Shown: positions 25,968-32,787 of the stretch, in pieces
Position numbering within the stretch: position 1 is the first letter of the stretch
Layout: each line of letters opens with the position of its first letter
Source: Afipia sp.
GTDB lineage: Bacteria > Pseudomonadota > Alphaproteobacteria > Rhizobiales > Xanthobacteraceae
Assembly (NCBI GenBank): GCA_017308495.1
Contig: JAFKES010000146.1
Span: 1-32,787 of the forward strand
DNA length: 32,787 nt
Direction of reading: 5' to 3'
The notes under the pieces: generated by a model
What the model saw: the letters and a program-made list of their open reading frames with translations, nothing else
What the model was told of the DNA's origin: nothing
Databases searched by the model: none
Made by a program: the position numbers and the translations under genes

Positions 25968-28900
25968 CTACGTGGTGGCAGGGCGCGGGGTGGCGGTGCC
26001 GTCGCCCGGCTTGCCGTTGAACCAGGTCACGTAGAGCACCGGCAGGAAGACCAGCGTGAGAATGGTCGCCACCAGCAGGCCGCCCATGATCGCGAACGCC
26101 ATCGGACCCCAGAACACGGTGGGTGCGATCGGGATCATGCCGAGAACCGTCGAGACGGCCGTCAGCATGATGGGGCGGAAGCGCGCGCTGCTGGCGTCGA
26201 TCGCCGCGTCCCAGACGCTCTTGCCCTGTTCGCGCTCGGCCTCGATCTGGCCGATCAAAATCACCGCGTTCTTGGTGATCATGCCGATCAGCGCCAGAAT
26301 GCCGAGAATGGCGACGAAGCCCAGTGGCCGGCCGGAGAGGAGCAGGGCGCCAACGACGCCGATCAGTCCGAGCGGCGCGACACTGAGCACAAGGAACAGG
26401 CGCTGGAAGCTCTTCAGTTGCACCATCAGAACGGTGAACATGATGAGCAGCATTATCGGCACCACGGCGACCACCGAGGCCTGCGATTGCGCACTTTCCT
26501 CGACGGTACCACCCACGGCGATGCTGTAGCCGCGCGGCAGGGTTTTCGCCAGTTCCTGGACCTTGGGCGCGAGCGCGGTGACGACCGTCTCGGGCAGGGC
26601 GGTCGGGACGACGTCGGCCTGGACGGTCAGGGTCGGCACGCGATCACGCCGCCAGATCAGCGGATACTCCTGGGCGTACTCGAACCGCGCGAACTGGCTG
26701 AGCGGAACGGTCCGCCCGCCCGGAATCGGCACCTGCAGCGAGCCGAGGGTGTTGAGCGAGACTCGCTGTTCGTCGGTGGCGCGCACGATCACGTCCACGA
26801 GATAGATGTCGTCGCGCACCTGCGTGACGGGCGAGCCCGAAATCGTCGTGTTGAGGACGCTGGCCAGTGCCTGCGAGGACAGGCCGAGCAGCCGCGCCTG
26901 ATCCTGATCGACGACGATGCGGACTTGCCGCGCCGGCTCGAACCAGTCGAAATTGACCTTTTCGGTGTCCCGGTTGGCGGCCACGATCTTGGCAAGCTTC
27001 AGGGCCATGTCGCGCACCTGCGACGCGTCGGGGCCGCTGACGCGATATTGCACCGGCCAGCCGACCGGCGGTCCGAGTTCAAGCGCGGAGACGCGCGAGA
27101 TCGCGTTCGGAAATTCCTCGGCGAGGAATTTCTCCAGCTTGGTCCGCAGCCGTTCGCGCGCGGGAACGTCCTTCGCCACGATCACCGCCTGACTGAAGAA
27201 CGGATTCGGCAACTGCACGTCGAGCGGGAGGTAGAAACGGATCGCGCCCCGGCCCACATAGGTGCTCCAGCGCTTGACGTCCGGGTCGTCCTTGAGGACA
27301 GCGTCGAACTTCTGCGCCGCGCTCTCGCTGGCATAGATCGACGAGTTCTGCGGCAGGCTGATATCCACCAGCAGTTCCGGACGGTCCGACGACGGGAAGA
27401 ATTGCCGCGGGATCAGCGGAAGCGCGAGGAAGGACCCGGCGAACAGCGCCAGCGACAGGGCGATGGTCAGCCATTTTGCGCGCATGGCGCCGGTCAGGAA
27501 GGCCCGGTAGGTCCGGAAGACGAAACCGGGCTTACCGTCCTTGGTCGGCTTCGGCGGCTGGAGAATGGCGACGCAGAGCAGCGGCGCGAAGATCACGGCG
27601 ACGAACCACGACACGATCAGCGCGATGCCGACCACGGCGAACAGCGAGAACGTGTATTCGCCCGCCGAACTCGCGGCGAATCCGACCGGCACGAAGCCGG
27701 CGATGGTCACCAGCGTTCCCGCGAGCATCGCGAAGGCGTAGGTCCTGAACGCGAATTTCGCGGCTTCGATCTTGTCATCGCCCGCCGCGAGCCGGCTCAA
27801 GGTCGCGTCGGTGGTCGTCATCGCATCATCCACCAGCAGGGCGAGGGCGATGATGAGCGCGCCGAGCGAGATGCGCTGCATGTCGATGCCCGCGATCTGC
27901 ATGATCGGGAACACGATGGCGAGCGTCAGCGGAATCGACAGTGCGATGATCAGGCCTGGCCGCACGCCAAGGCTGATGAAGGAGACCACGAGAATGATGG
28001 CGATGGCCTGCAGCAGCGATGACATGAATTCGGAAATCGCGCCTTCGACCGTGACGGCCTGATCCGCCACCAGCCGCGCCTCGATGCCGATCGGCAGATT
28101 GGCCGAGATGCGGGCCATGGCCTGCTTCAGGTTGTTGCCGAGGGCGAGAATGTCGCCGCCGTCGCGCATGGCGATGGCAAGGCCGATGGCGGGCTGGCCG
28201 TTGACGCGGAACATGGGCTGCGGCGGGTCGGCGAAGTCGCGCCGGACCGTTGCGATGTCGCTGAGCCGCAGCATGCGGCCGTTGACCACGAAATTGGTGT
28301 TGGCGATGTCCTGTTCGGAATTGAATGCGCCCGAGACTCGAAGCGACAGGCTTTCGTCGCCGGTCTGGATCGTGCCCGCGGGTCGCACCACGTTCTGCGT
28401 CTGCAGCGCCGCGATCAGGGCGCTGCGGTCGATGCCGAGGCTGGCGAGCTCCTTGGTCGAGAATTCGACGAAAATCCGCTCGTCCTGAGCGCCGAGCACT
28501 TCGATCTTCGAGACGTCGGGGATCTGGAGGAGCTGCGAGCGGATATCCTCGACCTTGTCGCGAAGCTCGCGATGGGTGAAACCGTCGGCGGTGAAGCCAT
28601 AGATGGTGCCGAAGGTGTCGCCGAAGTCATCGTTGAATCCGGGGCCGATGACGCCGGTCGGAAGGGTGTGCCGGATGTCGCCGATGTTCTTGCGGACCTG
28701 ATACCAGGTGTCGGCCACTTGCTGGGCGTTGGCCTTGCCTTCGAGATTGACGAAGATCGTGGTTTGGCCGGCGATGGTGTAGCTGCGCAGGAAGTCGAGA
28801 TGCTTGGTTTCCTGTAGCTTGCGTTCCAGCCGTTCCGTGACCTGCTTCAGCGTCTCCTCGATGGTCGCGCCCGGCCACGCCGCCTGCACCACCATCGTCT

Positions 28901-29036
28901 TGATGATGAAGGTCGGGTCTTCGCTGCGACCGAGGCGGTAATAGGAAATGATGCCCGCGATGACCGAGACGATCATCAGGTAGGCGACGAGCGAGCGGTT
29001 CTTGAGCGCCCATCCTGAAAGGTTGAACTCGCTCAT
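25968..29036 (-). CDS. RND efflux pump inner-membrane transporter
   Basis: 1022 residues of the AcrB/HAE1-like RND family, using proton flow to expel drugs or toxic compounds. Twelve membrane helices in the 1+5+1+5 pattern, with two large periplasmic loops. The proton relay residues are present: D403-D404 in LALLVDDAMTTTDA (TM4) and K922 in IGMITKNAVILIGQ (TM10). The N-terminal FNLSGWALKNRSLVAYLMIV and GRSEDPTFIIKTMVV segments resemble the TriC/MexK type. The ATG at 29036 overlaps the stop of the adaptor gene by four bases (ATGA). No outer-membrane channel gene lies nearby, so a TolC-type protein from elsewhere is presumably used. Substrate cannot be read from sequence. Confidence 0.93.
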   Translation of the reverse strand: MSEFNLSGWALKNRSLVAYLMIVSVIAGIISYYRLGRSEDPTFIIKTMVVQAAWPGATIEETLKQVTERLERKLQETKHLDFLRSYTIAGQTTIFVNLEGKANAQQVADTWYQVRKNIGDIRHTLPTGVIGPGFNDDFGDTFGTIYGFTADGFTHRELRDKVEDIRSQLLQIPDVSKIEVLGAQDERIFVEFSTKELASLGIDRSALIAALQTQNVVRPAGTIQTGDESLSLRVSGAFNSEQDIANTNFVVNGRMLRLSDIATVRRDFADPPQPMFRVNGQPAIGLAIAMRDGGDILALGNNLKQAMARISANLPIGIEARLVADQAVTVEGAISEFMSSLLQAIAIILVVSFISLGVRPGLIIALSIPLTLAIVFPIMQIAGIDMQRISLGALIIALALLVDDAMTTTDATLSRLAAGDDKIEAAKFAFRTYAFAMLAGTLVTIAGFVPVGFAASSAGEYTFSLFAVVGIALIVSWFVAVIFAPLLCVAILQPPKPTKDGKPGFVFRTYRAFLTGAMRAKWLTIALSLALFAGSFLALPLIPRQFFPSSDRPELLVDISLPQNSSIYASESAAQKFDAVLKDDPDVKRWSTYVGRGAIRFYLPLDVQLPNPFFSQAVIVAKDVPARERLRTKLEKFLAEEFPNAISRVSALELGPPVGWPVQYRVSGPDASQVRDMALKLAKIVAANRDTEKVNFDWFEPARQVRIVVDQDQARLLGLSSQALASVLNTTISGSPVTQVRDDIYLVDVIVRATDEQRVSLNTLGSLQVPIPGGRTVPLSQFARFEYAQEYPLIWRRDRVPTLTVQADVVPTALPETVVTALAPKVQELAKTLPRGYSIAVGGTVEESAQSQASVVAVVPIMLLIMFTVLMVQLKSFQRLFLVLSVAPLGLIGVVGALLLSGRPLGFVAILGILALIGMITKNAVILIGQIEAEREQGKSVWDAAIDASSARFRPIMLTAVSTVLGMIPIAPTVFWGPMAFAIMGGLLVATILTLVFLPVLYVTWFNGKPGDGTATPRPATT

Positions 29037-30145
29037 TGCTCGGACCCAAGCAAGCGAACCTTCTGGCCCGGATGCAGCGCCTGCACGCCGGCGGTGACGA
29101 CGATCTCGCCGGTATCGAGCCCCTGCGACACAACGACGCCGGACTGGTCGAAGCGCAGCACGTCGATATTCCGCGTCGAAACGGTTTTGGTGGCCGGATC
29201 AACGATCCACACCGCCGGCTGCTGGTTCACGCGCGTCAGCGCCGACGCGGGAATCTCGATGATCGGCCCGTCGGATGTCGTCATGCGTCCGGTCACGGTG
29301 GCGCCGAGACGCATCGCGGCCGGGGGATCGGTCAACCCGACCTTCACCGCGAAATTCCGGGTCACCGGGTCGGCCTGCGGCGAGACTTCCCGCACGCGGC
29401 CCTTCGCCGTGACCGCGGGGTCGTCGGTCAGGTACACGTTGATCCGCGGATCGGCCGGCGCCGAGCGAATGACCTGGCCGGGGACGTTGAACACGGCGTC
29501 ACGGCCGTCCTTGCGTGCGAGCCGGAGCACCATCTGTCCGGCCTGAATTACCTCGCCGGCGTTGGGGCCAGTCGCGGTCACCACGCCGGGCGCGTCGGCC
29601 GTGAGTTCGGTGAAGCTGACGAGGTCGTGCGCGGTCTTCAACTGGGCTTCCGCGGCATCGACCTGGGACTGGGCCGTCTGCTGCGCCTGCGCGGCCTGAT
29701 CGTAATTGGCGCGCGTCGTCCAGCCCTGTCCCAGCAGCGTTTGCTGCCGGTCGTAGTTGTTGCGCGCCTGGACCAGTTGTCCCTGCGCGGCGGCGAGCCC
29801 GGCCTGCGCCTGCCGGAGTGCATTCATTTCGTTCTGCGATTCGAGGCGGGCGACCACCTGTCCCGGTTTTACCTGATCTCCGAGCTTGAGCTGGTTTTCA
29901 AGGATGCGTCCGGAAATGCGGAAGCTGAGCGTGACTTCGTCTTCCGCCTCGATGCGGCCGGTGAAGGTGAGTGGCGTTCCGCCTTCGCGCTTTTCGATCG
30001 TGACGGTGCGCACGGGGCGCGCGTCCGGCGCAGCCGTTTCCGCTTCCCGCTGGCATGCCGCAAGCAAGACGGGAAACGCCATCGTCGCCATCGCTGTCTT
30101 CAACAGGCGGCGTGTCGTATTTGAATGGCCAGCGCGCGATAACAT
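29033..30145 (-). CDS. RND efflux periplasmic adaptor (membrane fusion) lipoprotein
   Basis: 370 residues. The N-terminal signal has a lipobox LLAAC (near residues 27-31), so the mature protein is a lipid-anchored periplasmic adaptor. The lipoyl/barrel-sandwich halves flank a long coiled-coil hairpin (about 110-180, rich in Gln and Ala: RQAQAGLAAAQGQLVQARNNY), followed by the beta-barrel and membrane-proximal domains. It links the RND pump to an outer-membrane channel. I start at the ATG at 30145, with GAGGTGG nine bases upstream and directly before the signal peptide. An ATG at 30178 is possible; the longest frame (to 30310) begins at the predicted transcription start and is unlikely. First gene of the pump operon. 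Confidence 0.88.
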   Translation of the reverse strand: MLSRAGHSNTTRRLLKTAMATMAFPVLLAACQREAETAAPDARPVRTVTIEKREGGTPLTFTGRIEAEDEVTLSFRISGRILENQLKLGDQVKPGQVVARLESQNEMNALRQAQAGLAAAQGQLVQARNNYDRQQTLLGQGWTTRANYDQAAQAQQTAQSQVDAAEAQLKTAHDLVSFTELTADAPGVVTATGPNAGEVIQAGQMVLRLARKDGRDAVFNVPGQVIRSAPADPRINVYLTDDPAVTAKGRVREVSPQADPVTRNFAVKVGLTDPPAAMRLGATVTGRMTTSDGPIIEIPASALTRVNQQPAVWIVDPATKTVSTRNIDVLRFDQSGVVVSQGLDTGEIVVTAGVQALHPGQKVRLLGSEQ

Positions 30146-30292
30146 TCTCAGTCCACCTCGTCGGTTGATCCCACGCATCGTAAAATCCCGGATGCGCGCA
30201 GCAGCGCATATCATTTCAGCTTTCGTCCCGTCACCGGTTGCTGTGATCAAGGCCAGCGTCGGATAACCAACTGCGACTGGAGGGAGAGACGA

Positions 30293-30347
30293 TTGAATCG
30301 GTTGAATCAAGCTCCGGGACTATAAAAGAGCCGTTTTGCGGTGTCGA
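30293..30347 (-). promoter_or_regulatory. Promoter of the RND operon with a TTGAATC repeat
   Basis: On the minus strand TCGACA (30347-30342) and TATAGT (30324-30319) are spaced by 17 bases, a near-consensus pair. The start point would be near 30312. Directly downstream, TTGAATC occurs on the plus strand at 30293-30299 and 30302-30308, nine bases apart, a good place for a repressor to block transcription. No regulator gene is next to it. The remaining spacer (30146-30528) shows nothing else. Confidence 0.6.
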
Positions 30348-30528
30348 TGGCCGGTTAGATTACAAAGCTCGCAGGAAGGGCGGACTCGGCGCGTCTGCAA
30401 TCAGAATGCTTTAAAAATGTCACACCTGTCGCCGGGCGTGGCGACCGGGATGAGAACGGAGCGTGAAGACGAACTGTCCGTAGGGCAGCCGAAGCCTCTG
30501 ACCGCGATCGGGCATGCCGGATGGGTCG

Positions 30529-32337
30529 TCAGAACGGCCACACCAGGGGGACCAGCACGGTCGTCACCGCGAAAAACCACACCATCAGGAGCAGGCCGAG
30601 CTTCCAGTAATCGCCGAACCGATAGCCGCCCGGTCCCAGCACCATGAGATTGACCGTGGACGAGATCGGCATGAGGAAGGCCGCGGCAGCGCCGACGGCG
30701 ACGGAGACCAGCGCGGTGCGCGGCGAGACTCCGATCTCGGTGGCGGCCGCCGTGGCGATCGGGATGGTGATGAGCGCTGCGGCGGAGCTGCTGATGATCT
30801 GGCTCAGCAACGTTGTCATCAGAAACAGGATGGCGACGAGAAGATATGGGCTTCTGCTGCCCGCGATCTCGACCAGCCTGTCGGCGATCAGCGCCGCCGC
30901 GCCGGTCTGGTACATCGCGGTGGAAAGGGGGATGAGCGAGGCGATCATGATCAGCGCGGTGCCGTTCAGCGCGCGGTAGGCCTGCTCGATTTTCAGCACC
31001 CGCAACAGCACCATGGCGCATGCCGCGAGCAGGCCGGCGACCACGGTCGGCACCGCGCCGGTGGACAGCAGCAACACCATTCCTGCCAGCACCGTGAGGG
31101 CGCGCTTCGACCCGAGCCCCATCGGCCCGGCCTGGCGCCGCATCAGTTCCGGCGAATCCACGACAAGCACATCCGGATCGTGCTGGAGGTCGTCGAGCGC
31201 CTGCCAGCTTCCCTGCAGCACCAGCGTATCGCCGGCGGCGAGCGTCACCTCGCCGGGATCGAAATCCTTGCCGCGGCGCTGGATGGCGAGAATGACCAGA
31301 TCGCCCTTGGGCGTGATCATGCCGGGGAAGACCGATTGCGACACCAGCGCCGAACGGGGAGGCACCACCACTTCGGCGAATCCGGATGTCTTGTTGAACA
31401 GCGTTCCGCGAACGTCGGCGGTGCCGTCGTCGCGATAGAGAAGCTGGTTCTCGCGGGCGAATTCGCTGACGATGTGCGGATCGCCGCGCAGCAGAATGAG
31501 GTCGCCAACGCCGATGGCGTCGCGCTGCAGCGGTCCGGCGGCGTCGCAGGCCTGGATCGCGACCAGGCTCAGGCCCGGCCAGCCGTCGAGATTGAACCGG
31601 TCCTTGAGCGTGCCGGCGCAGGACGAGCGCGCGGTGACTTCGACCTGGGTCAGTCCTTCGTAGAGCTTGTACTGATCCGCCAGCGTGCCGGGATGCCGGC
31701 TCAGGTCGTCCGGCAGCATGCGCCCGATCCGTTCCGGCAGCAGGACTTTCGACGTGGCCACGATGATGGCGATGGTGCCCGCGAGCAGCGTGACGCCGAC
31801 CGCCGACATTTCAAAATAGCCGAAGGCCGGTATGCCGATGTCGATGGCGGCATCCGAAATCAGCACGTTGACGAGGCTGCCGGTGAGCACCAGCATTGAA
31901 CTGCCCTGCGCGGCGAATGCCAGCGGAATGAGCAACTGCGAGGGTGAGCGCCGCAGCCGGACGGCGGCGAGGATGACCACCGGCAGCAGCGCGGAGACGG
32001 CCCCCGTGACGCCGATGAAGGCGGTGAGAATTCCGACCAGCAGCATGGTCAGCGTTTGCAGCCGGATGCGGCTTTTGCCGGCATTGCGAATGAGAAGCTG
32101 CCCAACCCATGTGGTAATGCCGGCCGCATCAAGGCCCGCGCTCACCACGAAAAGCGACGCGATGAACAGCACGGTGGTGTCACCGAAGCCGCGCAGGGAC
32201 TGTTCGAGGGTGAGGATGCCGGTGAAGTACAGCGACAGCGCCATACCCAGAGCGACCACCGCCACTGGCACGCGATTGCTGATGAACAGCGCCACCATCA
32301 CGCCGATCAAAGTGAAGACGATGGTGATGTCGCTCAT
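30529..32337 (-). CDS. SLC13-family permease with two TrkA-C domains
   Basis: 602 residues. Membrane segments 1-6 lie in the first third (residues 5-195) and further segments in the last third; the middle (about 210-385) holds two RCK/TrkA-C-like domains, one with GWPGLSLVAIQACDAAGPLQRDAIGVGDLILLRG and one with ITPKGDLVILAIQRRGKDFDPGEVTLAAGDTLVLQG. This layout marks a subgroup of the SLC13/DASS-ArsB superfamily; substrates reported for relatives include sulfate and dicarboxylates, but none can be assigned. TrkA-C domains bind small ligands and may gate transport. ATG at 32337, with AGGA upstream. It is transcribed toward the RND operon but lies 383 bases from it with its own promoter in between, so it is a separate unit. 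Confidence 0.87.
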   Translation of the reverse strand: MSDITIVFTLIGVMVALFISNRVPVAVVALGMALSLYFTGILTLEQSLRGFGDTTVLFIASLFVVSAGLDAAGITTWVGQLLIRNAGKSRIRLQTLTMLLVGILTAFIGVTGAVSALLPVVILAAVRLRRSPSQLLIPLAFAAQGSSMLVLTGSLVNVLISDAAIDIGIPAFGYFEMSAVGVTLLAGTIAIIVATSKVLLPERIGRMLPDDLSRHPGTLADQYKLYEGLTQVEVTARSSCAGTLKDRFNLDGWPGLSLVAIQACDAAGPLQRDAIGVGDLILLRGDPHIVSEFARENQLLYRDDGTADVRGTLFNKTSGFAEVVVPPRSALVSQSVFPGMITPKGDLVILAIQRRGKDFDPGEVTLAAGDTLVLQGSWQALDDLQHDPDVLVVDSPELMRRQAGPMGLGSKRALTVLAGMVLLLSTGAVPTVVAGLLAACAMVLLRVLKIEQAYRALNGTALIMIASLIPLSTAMYQTGAAALIADRLVEIAGSRSPYLLVAILFLMTTLLSQIISSSAAALITIPIATAAATEIGVSPRTALVSVAVGAAAAFLMPISSTVNLMVLGPGGYRFGDYWKLGLLLMVWFFAVTTVLVPLVWPF

Positions 32338-32787
32338 ATCAGGTGATTCCTGCCGGCGAAGGATGAAGATGGCGTCGCGGTGTTTTGCGGCCGACGCGTG
32401 CGACCGAAAACGCGACTGGCGGCGCGAACGGCGTGCGGGCCCTGATCGGAAACGGGAGGGAACGGCACTTTCGCCTTAGCCGTCGACGGGATGAGCATTC
32501 TGAAAATGGCGCTCTGATGACCTCCGCCCATGCTGTCGATCCCGCAGGTCGTATATGACTACCGCCGACCGGCTGTTCACAGGCCGCGGTCGGCCCGAAA
32601 TCCCCGATATCGGAAGATTTTATGGAATAATTCCCCGTCGGTGGAAAGTGCGTTCTCTCGCCTATGAGACATTGCAGGCCGCCGATCCGCTCGCCTGCAA
32701 ACGCCGTGCGTAACGCCTGTCGTGCGTCAGTTTAATTTGACCTGCTGCGCAAAGCAGGGAAAAAATCCGGAGCAGCAGGGCGGATGA
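32338..32787. other. Right-end region without a supportable gene
   Basis: 450 bases with only short unconvincing frames. Visible elements are an 11-nt palindrome GGAATAATTCC (32624-32634) and a small hairpin CCTGCT-N6-AGCAGG (32741-32758). It probably holds the promoter of the SLC13 permease on the minus strand and of a gene right of the window, but no hexamer pair is convincing. Confidence 0.4.

Noticed and set aside
25944..28022. 692-residue plus-strand open frame opposite the RND gene
   Set aside because: His/Arg/Asp-rich composition typical of an antisense shadow in GC-rich DNA.
32334..32531. 65-residue minus-strand frame at the right end
   Set aside because: No ribosome site, family or membrane pattern; overlaps the start of the SLC13 permease.

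Overview
The window is high-GC DNA from an alphaproteobacterium, most likely of the Bradyrhizobium/Rhodopseudomonas/Nitrobacter/Afipia group. The pointers are an hmuTUV/hmuR/hmuP heme-uptake locus with an HmuQ-type heme oxygenase and HutX, a DUF992 protein, a tRNA-Gly 3' fragment of the kind seen in that group, and intergenic palindromes based on CGTCATGGCCGGG. Species cannot be fixed from this sequence alone.

Positions 1-5174 are the right end of a genomic island. Its edge is a 44-nt 3' fragment of a tRNA-Gly(TCC) gene (5131-5174) that starts in the anticodon loop, the usual scar of tyrosine-recombinase integration. Just inside it are five short ATTCTGA/TCAGAAT-type repeats that could be integrase or excisionase arm sites. 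The island end is visibly less GC-rich than the rest and holds three conflict-type modules: (i) an ABC three-component (ABC-3C) system on the minus strand, with a nuclease-like effector, a middle component and the first seven codons of an ABC ATPase cut by the window edge; (ii) a mobile mystery protein A/B pair (Xre-type regulator plus Fic protein) on the plus strand, divergent from the ABC-3C operon across a repeat-rich control region; (iii) an unfamiliar minus-strand pair, an Fe(II)/2-oxoglutarate oxygenase-like protein overlapping by 8 nt a HEPN-like plus zinc-ribbon protein. Module (iii) is the best candidate here for an undescribed system, although the oxygenase gene may be 5'-truncated.

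Right of the island is ordinary chromosome. 5224-6141 is an EamA/DMT exporter. 6298-12982 is a complete heme acquisition locus: hmuP-hmuT-hmuU-hmuV leftwards and hmuR-hmuQ-hutX rightwards from a shared region with a perfect 8-bp inverted repeat (probable iron-control element). The receptor brings heme across the outer membrane, HmuT passes it to HmuUV, HutX may carry it in the cytosol and HmuQ degrades it to release iron. 13358-15325 encodes an exported protein of unknown function with a possible Cys/His peptidase pair, flanked by two copies of the palindromic repeat. 15700-21243 is a seven-gene Mrp/Mbh-like cation-proton antiporter operon of unusual design: no full MrpA, a separate MbhD-like subunit, an MbhE-MnhB fusion, and one 1032-residue protein carrying two antiporter (NuoL/M/N-like) modules.

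21463-25710 holds small envelope or exported proteins: a Tat-exported His/Pro-rich peptide, a PLDc_N-SHOCT membrane protein, a glycine-zipper protein, a small membrane protein, a DUF992 protein and a DUF3300 protein with collagen-like and Gln/Arg/Pro-rich repeats. Clear hairpin terminators punctuate this part. 25968-30145 is an RND efflux pump (adaptor plus inner-membrane pump, no outer-membrane channel gene here) with a good promoter and a repeat just downstream of its expected start point. 30529-32337 is an SLC13-type permease with cytosolic TrkA-C domains. The last 450 bases hold no convincing gene.
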